Part shown: piece after piece, positions 23,128 to 31,713 of the stretch
Position numbering within the stretch: the first letter of the stretch is position 1
Layout: each line of letters starts with the position of its first letter
From: Tepidibacillus fermentans
GTDB taxonomy: Bacteria > Bacillota > Bacilli > Tepidibacillales > Tepidibacillaceae
NCBI RefSeq assembly: GCF_004342885.1
Contig: NZ_SMAB01000021.1
Location: 1-35,968 of the forward strand
DNA length: 35,968 nt
Direction: 5' to 3'
The notes under the pieces: model-generated
What the model was told of the DNA's origin: nothing
Databases searched by the model: none
Seen by the model: the letters and a program-made list of their open reading frames with translations, nothing else
Translations under genes and position numbers: made by a program

Positions 23128-23153
23128 GAAATGTACTCATTCGAATACATTTC
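23128..23153 (-). terminator. Terminator of sigI-rsgI
   Basis: GAAATGTA (23128-23135) / TACATTTC (23146-23153), perfect 8-bp arms, and a run of T on the minus strand immediately after. It follows the rsgI stop by 11 nt. Confidence 0.8.
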
Positions 23154-23163
23154 AATTTCATTT

Positions 23164-24324
23164 CTATTCCCCATCTTCCTTATCCAAATCATCCCTATTA
23201 TGTTTTACCTCATTTTCTTCTACTTCATTATGATCTTTTTGAATCGCAGGTTTTGTTTCTTCATCCTTATCGATGATCGTTGAAACTTTTATTTCTATTT
23301 GTTTATTGATCAATTCCTTCTGATGTTCATTTTCATTTTTGTTTGTTTTTTCTTTTTGTTGCTTTGAATTTATTATTGACCCTTTTGGACCTTCTTGCTT
23401 ATCTTCTGATTTTTTTGGTTGTGATTGAACTTTTTGAAGATCAGTCTGTTTACTTGAATGTGGTTGCTTTTCCGTTTTCTCTTGATGATCAATTGTTTTC
23501 AACGCTGGTTGTTGAAAGTACTCGAATTCCCGATCTAATTCCTCTGAAGTAATCGTCCTTGTTATCATCTTCTTTAACTTTGGTTCTTTTTGTATCATTT
23601 CATAAATGGAATGATCTCTTATTTGCTCAAGGGAGATCGAATATCCCTGATTATTGGCTAAAATATAAAAAGCATATTTCCCAGTAGATAAGCCATTTTT
23701 TTGTGCCTCTTCTCTAATTTTGGTTGATGTAGCTAATGTGATAATTGAGACATCTTTAATCTCATTTTCTTGTTTTGCCATCGATTGTTTGATTCTATTT
23801 TTCATCTCTTGTTCTGATACCTGATTTTCTCCTATATTGGTGACAGAAATCAAAACTTCCCCTTTTGGCTGCAAATACCCTTGCCTGTGTGCCTCAGCAA
23901 AAATCATTGCCGTCGCTTCATCGATCGGTCGTTTTTTTATCGATTCTCCAATGGTTTGAATGATTGATTGTCCATCTGCATTTAACGCTTTTACCTCTAA
24001 AACTTTACCACTTTGACTAACGCTAAGATCAATACTTGGATTAATATCAAGAGAGACATACGCAGCAACTTCTTCAGACAAACTGTTCCAAAATCCAGGT
24101 GCGCCAACGAGCAATAGAAGAAACACAGCAGCTATACTCCTAATCCAGCGCATATTTCGTTTGGATAAGGATAAGAACCTTTTTTCCCTTGGTAAAGTAA
24201 ATGTGGTTTCTTCCCCAATCTCTACCCTTGTGTGGGGAACAACAGAAAGAAATTCTCCATCTTTGGTTAAAACAATTGCTTTGCCATTTGCGAGAATTTC
24301 CATCACAATACCACTTTTTTTCAT
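23164..24324 (-). CDS. rsgI: Anti-sigma-I factor RsgI
   Basis: 386 residues. An N-terminal RsgI-N cytoplasmic domain (residues 1-55: KKSGIVMEILANGKAIVLTKDGEFLSV) binds SigI. One membrane helix (about 61-80) follows. The extracellular start AAYVSLDINPSIDLSVSQSGKVLEVKALN is the conserved juxtamembrane region of RsgI. The extracellular part (about 85-270) leads into a long charged, Lys/Glu/Gln-rich tail (270-386) with no carbohydrate-binding domain. Start overlaps the sigI stop (ATGA). In Bacillus this pair responds to heat and cell-wall stress; proteolysis of RsgI releases SigI. Confidence 0.92.
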   Translation of the reverse strand: MKKSGIVMEILANGKAIVLTKDGEFLSVVPHTRVEIGEETTFTLPREKRFLSLSKRNMRWIRSIAAVFLLLLVGAPGFWNSLSEEVAAYVSLDINPSIDLSVSQSGKVLEVKALNADGQSIIQTIGESIKKRPIDEATAMIFAEAHRQGYLQPKGEVLISVTNIGENQVSEQEMKNRIKQSMAKQENEIKDVSIITLATSTKIREEAQKNGLSTGKYAFYILANNQGYSISLEQIRDHSIYEMIQKEPKLKKMITRTITSEELDREFEYFQQPALKTIDHQEKTEKQPHSSKQTDLQKVQSQPKKSEDKQEGPKGSIINSKQQKEKTNKNENEHQKELINKQIEIKVSTIIDKDEETKPAIQKDHNEVEENEVKHNRDDLDKEDGE

Positions 24325-25112
24325 TTTCCTACCCTCTTTTCTCGGTCAACTTGTAAATACGCCTTTAAATGATGAAAATCATAAATTTTAATGATGGCTA
24401 ATGCGATTAAATACTTGCGATTGCGTTCAAGCGTTTTACGGCTTACAGCCACTTTAGACAATAGACCTTTAATAGGTAAGGTTTTCGTTTCCAGCAAAAA
24501 GCCCACTAATTCTTGATCATTTGCTAATATATCCGCAATTTGAAAAAGATTTTCCCTTGTATCTTGATGCTTTGGTGAAAACTTGACCAAATCAGATAAC
24601 GTAATGCCATATTTGGCGATTTCTTTCGTGTAACGAATAATCTCTTCCTTTCGTTCCTCTCTTTGTTGTTGCTGATGATAAACATCAATCGATTGCTTCA
24701 CTTCGACAAAGTTGATAACATGTTCTTCTTCGTCAGGTATGTCAAACATCGTCATCGGAATCTGATTCAGATACTTACTTTCTCTTCGAATATAATCGAT
24801 CAGTCTTCGTTTGATCACGGTATCTGCAAAAGTTAAGAATGAGCGATTTTGTTCCGGCTGAAAAAAATCAATCGCTTCATTAAAAGCAGATAATGCAATG
24901 CTATACTCATCATCCTGATTGGGATCGATATATCTCTTACAAACCTTTGAACTTGTCTTGATAATAAAGGGTTGGTATTCTTTGATGATCTGGTTACGTA
25001 ATACATGGTCTCCCGATTGGATCAAAGCGACAATCTCTTCTAAGTTTTGTTCTCTATTATTCGTTTTAACTTGTGCTTGATCTCGTTGATTAAAGAAACG
25101 ACGAAATATCAC
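24321..25112 (-). CDS. sigI: RNA polymerase sigma factor SigI
   Basis: 263 residues. Features of SigI: region 2 with NQDDEYSIALSAFNEAIDFF and FLTFADTVIKRRLIDYIRRE, then the SigI-specific C-terminal domain (ITLSDLVKFSPKHQDTRENL, LPIKGLLSKVAVSRKTLERNRKYLIALAII) used for -35 recognition and RsgI binding. Start is GTG 25112 with GAGGTG 6 nt upstream. Followed by rsgI with a 4-nt overlap, as in Bacillus and Clostridium. A SigI-like promoter lies 24 nt before the start, so the pair is autoregulated. Confidence 0.94.
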   Translation of the reverse strand: MIFRRFFNQRDQAQVKTNNREQNLEEIVALIQSGDHVLRNQIIKEYQPFIIKTSSKVCKRYIDPNQDDEYSIALSAFNEAIDFFQPEQNRSFLTFADTVIKRRLIDYIRRESKYLNQIPMTMFDIPDEEEHVINFVEVKQSIDVYHQQQQREERKEEIIRYTKEIAKYGITLSDLVKFSPKHQDTRENLFQIADILANDQELVGFLLETKTLPIKGLLSKVAVSRKTLERNRKYLIALAIIKIYDFHHLKAYLQVDREKRVGK

Positions 25113-25135
25113 TATTTACACCTCGCACTATATCT

Positions 25136-25165
25136 TTCGTAACTAGATCAATTCTTTATGGGGGT
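25136..25165 (-). promoter_or_regulatory. SigI-type autoregulatory promoter
   Basis: Minus-strand ACCCCC (25165-25160) and CGAA (25139-25136), 20 nt apart. These are the C-rich -35 and CGAA/CGTA -10 elements reported for SigI promoters. The position right before sigI supports the reading; I cannot confirm that a 20-nt spacer is standard. Confidence 0.6.
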
Positions 25166-25233
25166 CTTCTTCCCACTATACCTTAATCACGGGAAAAGGG
25201 GAATAGACAGGTTATACCCAATATAATAAAATA

Positions 25234-25318
25234 GGCTTGTATGTTCTATAAGCTGCGAGGTATTAGAGCAGTGTTAGAACATACAAGCCATTTCAGATCT
25301 TATAAGAGAGCTATTGCT
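25234..25318. repeat. Copy 2 of the intergenic hairpin repeat; may also terminate the 25618-25340 gene
   Basis: GGCTTGTATGTTCT (25234-25247) and AGAACATACAAGCC (25276-25289) form a perfect 14-bp stem with a 28-nt loop. TGTTAGAACATACAAG and GAGCTATTGCT are shared with 3435-3517. On the minus strand the stem is followed by TATTTTATTATATT, so it could end transcription from the gene on its right. Confidence 0.65.
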
Positions 25319-25339
25319 TCCAATTATAGGTTAAGAAGT

Positions 25340-25618
25340 CTAAAATGTTTCTTTTCCTAAGCGTTTCAGTGCTTCTTCTGCTGTCATTTCTGTGTTTAAC
25401 AATTTTCGAAAATCACCACTAGATGTAATTTTCATATGAAGATAAATATGAGGCTTATATTCCCGAAGAATGGCCATCAGCTCTTCTAATGGTACCTCGA
25501 AATCTGACGTTAACATTTGTTCGTTAATATATCCTACTAAAAAGGTCGTCTCGCTATGATCATCCTCGATCTCTTTAATCAATCCTAGAACTTCATCAAT
25601 AAACTCTTCTCTAGTCAT
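25340..25618 (-). CDS. Hypothetical 92-residue acidic protein
   Basis: Not recognised. Mostly helical and acidic (MTREEFIDEVLGLIKEIEDD), with a middle segment ETTFLVGYINEQMLTSDFEVPLEELMAILREYKPHIYLHM that could form a small alpha/beta domain. No cysteines, signal or membrane helix. ATG start with a ribosome site (GGAGG) upstream. A single gene between the sigI promoter region and the YgiT-like gene, from which it is separated by a terminator. Conservation would need a search. Confidence 0.65.
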   Translation of the reverse strand: MTREEFIDEVLGLIKEIEDDHSETTFLVGYINEQMLTSDFEVPLEELMAILREYKPHIYLHMKITSSGDFRKLLNTEMTAEEALKRLGKETF

Positions 25619-25683
25619 GCTGTTCCTCCATTAAAGTATAATCTCCTCATTTTGAAGTATACACCTTTTTCTATTCAAAAAAA

Positions 25684-25702
25684 ATCCTCCTATAGGGAGG
25701 AT
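25684..25702 (-). terminator. Strong terminator of the YgiT-like gene
   Basis: ATCCTCC (25684-25690) / GGAGGAT (25696-25702), 7-bp GC-rich stem, 5-nt loop, then T8 on the minus strand, directly after the stop codon. Confidence 0.9.
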
Positions 25703-25704
25703 CC

Positions 25705-26115
25705 TTATTTATTCGTTGTAAGATCTCGTTGTTGACTTAATCTTGACAATCGATTCTTTAATTGTTCTTGCCATTCTATATCGCCAATATCCCTAGCAAA
25801 TGATAATAGTCCCAACGAAATATCGATTTGTGATTGGATGACTTCATGAATATCCCCGCGATTTACTGTGGAACAATCTTCAAAAAAATGCTCGTCACGA
25901 ATTTCCTTCATATAGCTTTCAAAGTTAACTCGTTTGGAACCTTCTGATTGGGCGATTTTTATCACCACGTCGATGTTCTCTTTTACTTTAGGATGAATTT
26001 CAACATCATGACAGACTGGACAGTAGAGGATGGGAACTTGATTTATGGTAATTCCGTCTTGGTGAATCGTCCCAATTCCACCAATTTTACTTGCACCGCA
26101 ACAAAAGTTACTCAT
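25705..26115 (-). CDS. YgiT-type zinc-finger domain protein
   Basis: 136 residues. N-terminal FCCGASK (Cys5, Cys6) and LYCPVCHDVE (Cys32, Cys35) resemble the zinc-binding half of YgiT/MqsA-like antitoxins. The MqsA-type HTH at the C-terminus is not evident; the remainder is helical (VKENIDVVIKIAQSEG, LSRLSQQRD). No MqsR-like toxin is adjacent. A perfect 16-bp inverted repeat lies between promoter region and ribosome site (AAGGAGG), a candidate autoregulatory operator. Family call is moderate; role unknown. Confidence 0.65.
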   Translation of the reverse strand: MSNFCCGASKIGGIGTIHQDGITINQVPILYCPVCHDVEIHPKVKENIDVVIKIAQSEGSKRVNFESYMKEIRDEHFFEDCSTVNRGDIHEVIQSQIDISLGLLSFARDIGDIEWQEQLKNRLSRLSQQRDLTTNK

Positions 26116-26139
26116 CTTTTGTTCCCTCCTTATTTTTTT

Positions 26140-26174
26140 AAATATCAGAAAATTTGCTAAATTTTCTGATATTT
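26140..26174. promoter_or_regulatory. Perfect 16-bp inverted repeat in the YgiT-like gene leader
   Basis: AAATATCAGAAAATTT (26140-26155) and AAATTTTCTGATATTT (26159-26174) with a 3-nt spacer. It ends just before the ribosome site of the gene. No T run follows on the coding strand, so an operator or leader hairpin is likelier than a terminator. The gap 26175-26283 shows no gene. Confidence 0.7.
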
Positions 26175-26283
26175 TATTTCATTCTATCATAATAGTGAAA
26201 AATAATAAATAGGTAAATACATACAAATATCGTAGCTTAAAAACTGAAAGTTTAGAAGTTGTTTTGGTTAACAAAGTAATAAA

Positions 26284-26309
26284 ACAGAGTGACTAAGCAG
26301 CCACCCTGT
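26284..26309 (-). terminator. Terminator of the chemoreceptor gene
   Basis: ACAG-a-GTG (26284-26291) / CAC-c-CTGT (26302-26309) with one mismatch, followed on the minus strand by TTTTATT. Confidence 0.55.
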
Positions 26310-26317
26310 GCATACGC

Positions 26318-28048
26318 TTATTTCCCACGAACATCACGTATATAATGCCCAACTAAACTGTCCACTTTACTTATATGATTTAATAACCAATCCATTAACG
26401 TTTTTTGCATTTTAATTACAAAACCAGTATTTACTCCTTCTTTATCAAATTGTTCTCTATAATTTTGCACTGTTTTGATGAACTGATCATGTATTTTTTT
26501 ATGTTGATCATAATCTGGATAGTTATATTTTCGTTGCAAAGCCTCTTCATCTTGAAAATGTTCGATAATATAGTTCTCTAGAAATTTTAAAAGATTTCCG
26601 ACTTCTTCTTTTTCTTCTCCATTATTAAAGGCAATGATAAAACGGTTTAAACGATCTACTAATTCTTTATGTTGTCGATCTATTTCTGGTACTCCAACTT
26701 CCAAATTCGCTGTCCATTGAATCGGTTCTACCCTATTATGTTCTGTATCTTGTATTTTTTTAGCTAAAGATTCACTTAAATCGTTCAAATTCCCGGCCAA
26801 TTCTGCTACTTCTTGACTTGCACTCGCTAATTCTTCACTCATGGCGGTAAATTGTTCTACTTGCTGGTTAATGGTACTAATTTGTTGTAAATTGGAATCA
26901 ATTCCGGTTACCATCTCTTTTAATTCTTCTTGTAATTTTTGCATTTGTTGATTACCCAAAAGGACTGTTTCATTTGTAGATGCAACGACTTCTAACATTG
27001 CTTGTACGCTTTGTTGCGATAAAAGAATTAAATTCGTAATATCCTCTAATGCTTTTTGTGTCCTTCCTGCTAAATTTTTAACCTCATTCGCCACTACTGC
27101 AAATCCTCTACCATGTTCACCAGCTCTTGCTGATTCAATCGAAGCGTTTAATGCTAAAATATTTGTTTGTTTGGCAATTCCATGGATTAAAGATATGATT
27201 TCACCGATCTTCTCCGAACCAGCATGAATCTCTTGAGCTTTATTTTGTAATTCTGTCATCTTATTCACAATATCATTCATTTTTTCTTGTGTTAGGTAAA
27301 CAGTTTCAGCCCCTTGCTGTGCTACTTCCTGCACCTTCTTCGCATGATCCGTTGCCAAAGAAGAAGCTTCTGCAATCCCGATCGATACATTTGCCATCTC
27401 TTGTACAGAAGAACTCGTTTCTTCGGCGTTTGCTACCATCGTATGTCCTGTTGCCGTTAATTCTTGTTCAATTTTGTGAATCTCATCCATTTGTAACATT
27501 TTTGAAGTGTAGGATTCAATATAAGTCTCTTCTACTAACTGTATATCAAAAGTAGTAAGATTGGTAAAAGCTAAAAGCACTTCTGCCAAATCAGGATAAT
27601 TTTCATATTTTTTCACTAATAGCGGAAAAATGGATCGATACATCACTTGATAAGCGCCAAAAAACCACTCTGGCTGTAAACGGATCCGATCGTGAACCTT
27701 ACCGATAATCCTTCTATTTTCTACATAATTTTGATCGATTACTCCATCTGTTAAACTTAATAGGTACCTCTTTTGCGTAAGCATTAAGCGTTCGATTGTG
27801 CTATGTTTATCTATTATATTTTTTAAATGTTGTATCGCATATATCTTATCATAAAAAGATTTAACGATTCGATCTACATTTTCTTCAAACAACTGTTTTT
27901 GTTCTCGCATAATTTTTAGTGTTTCTTCTGAGATATTTAACAACTGGAGCTTACGAACAACACTTTCCTCTTTACAATCTAACCGCACGGAGTTGTTTTT
28001 CCAAGGACGATCTGAAATGGTGGTATTTTTTACACTTCTTCCGAACAT
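26318..28048 (-). CDS. Soluble chemoreceptor: globin sensor + MCP signalling domain + hemerythrin
   Basis: 576 residues, no membrane segment. Residues about 30-180 are a HemAT-type globin-coupled sensor: proximal heme His119 in [18 protein letters not shown], candidate distal Tyr66 in SFYDKIY. Residues about 195-430 are the MCP coiled coil with the conserved hairpin tip ([20 protein letters not shown] at 290-309, [13 protein letters not shown]), which drives CheA/CheW. Residues about 445-572 are a bacteriohemerythrin with all seven di-iron ligands visible: His460, His497, Glu501, His516, His520, His558, Asp563. HemAT itself ends after the MCP domain (about 430 residues). Two chemically different O2/NO-binding sites on one receptor imply dual-range oxygen or nitric-oxide sensing (inference). 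Confidence 0.93.
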   Translation of the reverse strand: MFGRSVKNTTISDRPWKNNSVRLDCKEESVVRKLQLLNISEETLKIMREQKQLFEENVDRIVKSFYDKIYAIQHLKNIIDKHSTIERLMLTQKRYLLSLTDGVIDQNYVENRRIIGKVHDRIRLQPEWFFGAYQVMYRSIFPLLVKKYENYPDLAEVLLAFTNLTTFDIQLVEETYIESYTSKMLQMDEIHKIEQELTATGHTMVANAEETSSSVQEMANVSIGIAEASSLATDHAKKVQEVAQQGAETVYLTQEKMNDIVNKMTELQNKAQEIHAGSEKIGEIISLIHGIAKQTNILALNASIESARAGEHGRGFAVVANEVKNLAGRTQKALEDITNLILLSQQSVQAMLEVVASTNETVLLGNQQMQKLQEELKEMVTGIDSNLQQISTINQQVEQFTAMSEELASASQEVAELAGNLNDLSESLAKKIQDTEHNRVEPIQWTANLEVGVPEIDRQHKELVDRLNRFIIAFNNGEEKEEVGNLLKFLENYIIEHFQDEEALQRKYNYPDYDQHKKIHDQFIKTVQNYREQFDKEGVNTGFVIKMQKTLMDWLLNHISKVDSLVGHYIRDVRGK

Positions 28049-28082
28049 TTATCATCACCACTTTGGAATTTTTTATAATATT

Positions 28083-28101
28083 ATATCACAACATATCACA
28101 A
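28083..28101 (-). promoter_or_regulatory. Direct repeat TTGTGATAT upstream of the chemoreceptor
   Basis: On the minus strand TTGTGATAT occurs twice, 10 bp apart (28101-28093 and 28091-28083), about 40 nt before the start codon; the downstream copy merges into TATAAT, a possible -10. TTGTGA is half of Rex- or FNR-type sites, but here the halves are direct, not inverted, so no regulator can be named. Confidence 0.4.
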
Positions 28102-28155
28102 TAAATTTGTTAAGATTTCTTAGAGAATGGATTTGTATGCTATGGGCTGATTCAC

Positions 28156-28518
28156 TTATTCCTTGAACTTTAACCAAGTTTCAGCAATTCCATCATTCCA
28201 TCCTACTGTGGTAACTTCCCCATTGGTTATTAATGGTCGTTTAATGATCTTACCATCTGAAGCTAAAATATCGAGCAGTTCATCCTCGCTTAATGATTTG
28301 ATCTTATCCTTCATACCCAATTCACGATACGAACCACCACTTGTATTAAAGAATTTCTTAATATTAACTCCACTTTTTTGCACCATTTCTTTTAATTCTG
28401 CTTTTGTTGGTGGTTCTTCAATAATTTGGACAATCTCATATGGAATTCTGTTCTCATCAAAGAACTTCTTCGCTTTTCTTGATGTTCCACATTTGTTATA
28501 ATAATATATTTTAATCAT
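28156..28518 (-). CDS. ArsC/Spx-superfamily thioredoxin-fold protein (YusI-like)
   Basis: 120 residues. KCGTSRKAKKFFDEN (Cys10) is the N-terminal active-site loop of the ArsC/Spx family, followed by PTKAELKEMVQKSG, KKFFNTSGGSYRELG and IKRPLITNG. It has one Cys in the loop (CGTS), not the CxxC of Spx, and lacks the Spx C-terminal RNA-polymerase region; it best resembles Bacillus YusI, whose function is uncertain. Arsenate reduction is not supported by neighbours (no ars genes). ATG start, ribosome site GGAGGG. Single gene. Confidence 0.85.
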   Translation of the reverse strand: MIKIYYYNKCGTSRKAKKFFDENRIPYEIVQIIEEPPTKAELKEMVQKSGVNIKKFFNTSGGSYRELGMKDKIKSLSEDELLDILASDGKIIKRPLITNGEVTTVGWNDGIAETWLKFKE

Positions 28519-28638
28519 TTTTCATCCCTCCATTGTTAGTATTTCATTGCTTTTATTTTCTATGATTCGTACAAGCCTGTAAATGAACAAAGTGTCATCA
28601 TTTACACTATTCTTCGCATACTAGTAGTTGAATCCCCT

Positions 28639-29283
28639 CTATCTCTCACCATTCCACTCCAAGAAAAATTGTTCTAAATAGATTTCCATAAATCGATGTC
28701 TTTCTTTAGCAATCTTCTTACCTGCATCCGTATTCATCCTATCTTTTAACAGCAAAAGCTTTTCGTAAAAATGGTTGATGCTATTCCCTTTGTTCCTCAT
28801 ATATTCCTCTTTTGACATTTTTAATTTTGGAGGTTCTTCTGGATTCCAGATTTGCCGACCTTTTGCTCCTCCATAGGCAAATGCTCTAGCAATTCCTATT
28901 GCACCAATCGCATCAAGACGATCAGCATCTTGTACAATTTGAGATTCTAAAGAACTTAACTTTTCGGTTTGTTGATGGAAGCTAATTTCACCGATAATTT
29001 GTAGAACTTGTTTAATGATATTCGAGTCTACATTTAGTTCTTCTAATATCGCTTTAGGAATTCCTATTTGTGTATCATCCGAGCCAGTTATTTTATAATC
29101 TCCGATGTCATGTAAAAGTGCTGCAAGTTGTACGACATTCGCATTTACATTCGCCTTCTCTTCCCTCATCAATAATTGAGCATTATGGTATACTCTCATC
29201 ACATGCCAATAATCATGTCCCGACGATTCATCCATCATATGCTTCTTTATGTATTCTTTAACTTTTTCAATCACTAATTCCAT
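28639..29283 (-). CDS. HD-domain phosphohydrolase (YpgQ-like)
   Basis: 214 residues. SGHDYWHVMRVYHNA (His), ALLHDIGDYK (the His-Asp pair), and QDADRLDAIGAIGIARAFAYGG (distal Asp) give the metal ligands of the HD family. FGGAKG-like and HFYEKLLLLKDRMNTDAGK segments match the YpgQ group. Characterised relatives have nucleotide pyrophosphohydrolase activity; the exact substrate cannot be read here. ATG start. Divergent from the MFS gene, with about 109 nt between them. Confidence 0.88.
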   Translation of the reverse strand: MELVIEKVKEYIKKHMMDESSGHDYWHVMRVYHNAQLLMREEKANVNANVVQLAALLHDIGDYKITGSDDTQIGIPKAILEELNVDSNIIKQVLQIIGEISFHQQTEKLSSLESQIVQDADRLDAIGAIGIARAFAYGGAKGRQIWNPEEPPKLKMSKEEYMRNKGNSINHFYEKLLLLKDRMNTDAGKKIAKERHRFMEIYLEQFFLEWNGER

Positions 29284-29339
29284 ATCATTTTGTCGCTCCC
29301 TTATCGTTATAATTAACTAACGGAATTTTTGGAATATCA

Positions 29340-29368
29340 TTTACCTAAAGTTTCCACTCATTTATAAT
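29340..29368 (+). promoter_or_regulatory. Sigma-A promoter of the MFS gene
   Basis: TTTACC (29340-29345) and perfect TATAAT (29363-29368), spacer 17 nt, about 25 nt before the GTG start. Confidence 0.6.
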
Positions 29369-29392
29369 AACCTTAAAGGAGATGAGTAAACC

Positions 29393-30619
29393 GTGAACCA
29401 GCAAAATTATATATCCAAAAACACAAAGGAATTTTGGAAAGCCACAGTTGCTTTAAGTATTGGCTCTTTTTTAATCTTTTCAAACCTTCACATGGTTCAG
29501 CCACTTCTCCCGCTTTTTTCAGAAGATTTTCATGTATCACCAGCAACCGCTAGTCTAACTGTTTCACTGGTTACGTTGACTCTTAGTATCTTTTTGCTCC
29601 TATTCGGCCCCATTTCTGATGCTATGGGGCGTAAAAATATCATGTCAATCGGCTTATTTGGCTCATCCTTCATGTCGATCTTGATTTTTTTCTCACCTAA
29701 TTTTACTACTCTACTTATTCTTCGGACATTTCAGGGAATTTTTTTAGCCAGTTTACCAGCAATTGCCTATGCATATATTGGAGAAGAGTTTGACAAGAAC
29801 GCAATTGGAATTGCAATCGGTATCTATATTAGTGGAAATAGTATTGGTGGTATGGGTGGGCGGATTGTGAGTGGATTTATTGCTGATCATTGGGGATGGC
29901 AGTATTCATTTCTAATTATGGGGATATTCGGACTACTCTTTTTCTTTCTTTTTTTAGTGTTACTTCCAAAAAGTCAACATTTTCAAACTCATCATTTTTC
30001 TTTGAAAATAGGTATTCGTGAGATGATACACCATTGGAAAAACCCAATCCTACGTCAAGCGTATTATGTTGCTGGAATTATTTATTTCATTTTTCTTGGA
30101 CTATTTAATTATCTTGGATATTACTTACACCAAAGTCCTTATTTCCTTTCAACAACTGTAATCGGATTGTTATATATATCTTATCTAGCAGGAACATTTA
30201 GCTCGACATTATCAGGAAGATTGGATCAGGTTTTGTCAATTCCTCGGAGGATCTTTTATGGATTGCTCATTATTTTGGTTGGTATTTTATTTATGGGTCT
30301 GAAACCGTTATTTATGATCATGACAGGTTTAATTTTTGTTGTATTTGGTTTTTTCTTTGTTCATTCCGCTTCAAGCAGTTGGGTCAGTCTTCATGCTTCT
30401 CATGCAAAAGCTGGAGCCTCTTCATTATACCTACTCTCTTACTATATGGGAGGAAGTATGGGAGGCACACTACTTGGCTATGTTTGGTCACCTTTTGGTT
30501 GGAACGGCATCATTCTTGTAACATTTGTCTTGGTATTAGTGGGAATTCGAATTAGTTTCCGAATGAACACATTTCATGAAGAAAAAAAAGAAACCGACAA
30601 TATGGTTCCTTCTAATTAA
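29393..30619 (+). CDS. Major facilitator superfamily transporter (YgaY-like)
   Basis: 408 residues, 12 predicted helices. The MFS motif A GPISDAMGRKNIM lies between helices 2 and 3, and AYIGEEFDKNAIGIAIGIYISGNSIGGMGGR matches the second conserved region of DHA1-like drug/metabolite antiporters. Start is GTG 29393 with AAAGGAG about 11 nt upstream; the ATG at 29382 is out of frame. Single gene with its own promoter. YgaY/YnfM-type exporters are the closest group I recall; substrate unknown. Confidence 0.88.
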   Translation: MNQQNYISKNTKEFWKATVALSIGSFLIFSNLHMVQPLLPLFSEDFHVSPATASLTVSLVTLTLSIFLLLFGPISDAMGRKNIMSIGLFGSSFMSILIFFSPNFTTLLILRTFQGIFLASLPAIAYAYIGEEFDKNAIGIAIGIYISGNSIGGMGGRIVSGFIADHWGWQYSFLIMGIFGLLFFFLFLVLLPKSQHFQTHHFSLKIGIREMIHHWKNPILRQAYYVAGIIYFIFLGLFNYLGYYLHQSPYFLSTTVIGLLYISYLAGTFSSTLSGRLDQVLSIPRRIFYGLLIILVGILFMGLKPLFMIMTGLIFVVFGFFFVHSASSSWVSLHASHAKAGASSLYLLSYYMGGSMGGTLLGYVWSPFGWNGIILVTFVLVLVGIRISFRMNTFHEEKKETDNMVPSN

Positions 30620-30695
30620 AGCGATCCTTATTCTTTTGCACTTTCTCTTCTCAGTAATTTCATCCCAATCAGGAGTAAAATGCATATTGCAAAAA

Positions 30696-30731
30696 AACAA
30701 ACGACTAAATTCCCATATTTAGCCGTTTGTT
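30696..30731. terminator. Terminator, mainly for the minus-strand gene pair
   Basis: AACAAACG-a-CTAAAT (30696-30710) / ATTTAG-c-CGTTTGTT (30717-30731), 14 of 15 pairs, 6-nt loop; T7 follows on the minus strand. It also lies after the convergent MFS gene. Confidence 0.85.
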
Positions 30732-30738
30732 GAAAAGT

Positions 30739-30996
30739 CTATAGATCACAACCACATTCATTGGAAAGTGTCGCATTCAAAACTATCTGATGTCCTTCTT
30801 TTATGGACTCTTCAAATAAAGTCCGTACTGCTTCCCATACTAGATCATCATTTCCCTTGATCACTGTACTCATCGAACCGACTTCAATGGTTAATCCCTG
30901 AGATTCCAACGGCTTGATGGCCTGAAGAGCTTTTGTAATCACTGATTCGAACTGCTTCGTTGCTAATGGATAAAGTGCAAGTTGACATGAGATCAT
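30739..30996 (-). CDS. YkoF/thiamine-binding-like small protein
   Basis: 85 residues: MISCQLALYPLATKQFESVITKALQAI, then GLTIEVGSMSTVIKGNDDLVWEAVRTLFE. This is the ferredoxin-like half-repeat of the YkoF/MTH1187 family; in YkoF it binds hydroxymethylpyrimidine or thiamine. This protein is a single repeat and ends with a cysteine pair (ECGCDL). Its ATG overlaps the stop of the methyltransferase gene (ATGA), so the two are coupled. Ligand not known. Confidence 0.75.
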   Translation of the reverse strand: MISCQLALYPLATKQFESVITKALQAIKPLESQGLTIEVGSMSTVIKGNDDLVWEAVRTLFEESIKEGHQIVLNATLSNECGCDL

Positions 30997-31685
30997 TTTG
31001 AATTCTCCTTATCCCAACGGATTACAAAAAAACCTGCTCCCTTTTCTTGTTTTCCTTGCCTCTCCCGTTCTATTTTTTCTGCTTCTTTTTCATCAAATTG
31101 CATTACAGGAGGTAAATATAATCCCTTCTTCAATTGAAAAGAGTACGGAAGAAGGGTTTCAATTTCCTCTTCTCGATAAAGATGTGCTTTTGCAAATAGA
31201 TTGTTTGGATCTTCTTCTGCTTTTTGTGTATAAAGTTCACCCCAAGAGCTTTCTTTTGTTAGAACCCCGATAACAAGTCGTCCATTTGGTTTGAGTACTC
31301 TCATTGCTTCTCGAAGAGCTTTCTTCGGATGATCCATGAATTCAACCGCAGTAACAGAGACAACTAAATCAAACGTTCCATCTTTAAAAGGCAACTGGTG
31401 AGCATCACCAATCTGCCACTCGATGTTCAAGCCTTCCTTTTCTGCCTTGTCCTGAGCGATCTTTAACATCTCTTTCGATTGGTCTACAGCTGTCACTTGC
31501 AATCCTTTTTTTGCTAACCAGAGACTATAGGTTCCTGTTCCTGCTCCCATATCGAGTACTTGTTCATTTTTTTCTGGCTTTGCCATTTCTTCGATGAGCT
31601 TTTTCTCTACTCGATCGACAAAACGACCTAAATTCGACTCATACCATTGATCATAATCTTTGGCAAAGGAATCAAACCATGCCAT
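30993..31685 (-). CDS. Class I SAM-dependent methyltransferase
   Basis: 230 residues. Motif I VLDMGAGTGTYSLWLA (about 43-58), acidic strand VTAVDQSKEML, IGDAHQLPFKDGTFDLVVSV and ALREAMRVLKPNGRLVIGVL are the UbiE/Methyltransf_11 pattern. C-terminal part is variable (substrate side), with a Lys/Glu-rich end. Cytoplasmic. Ribosome site AGGTGA 5 nt before the ATG. Coupled to the YkoF-like gene downstream. Substrate cannot be predicted. Confidence 0.88.
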   Translation of the reverse strand: MAWFDSFAKDYDQWYESNLGRFVDRVEKKLIEEMAKPEKNEQVLDMGAGTGTYSLWLAKKGLQVTAVDQSKEMLKIAQDKAEKEGLNIEWQIGDAHQLPFKDGTFDLVVSVTAVEFMDHPKKALREAMRVLKPNGRLVIGVLTKESSWGELYTQKAEEDPNNLFAKAHLYREEEIETLLPYSFQLKKGLYLPPVMQFDEKEAEKIERERQGKQEKGAGFFVIRWDKENSK

Positions 31686-31713
31686 TCGATCACCTACTTT
31701 TTACTTTCTTGTC

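Noticed and set aside
28083-28101. Rex or FNR operator at the chemoreceptor promoter
   Set aside because: The TTGTGA halves are in direct, not inverted, orientation; no palindromic site is formed.
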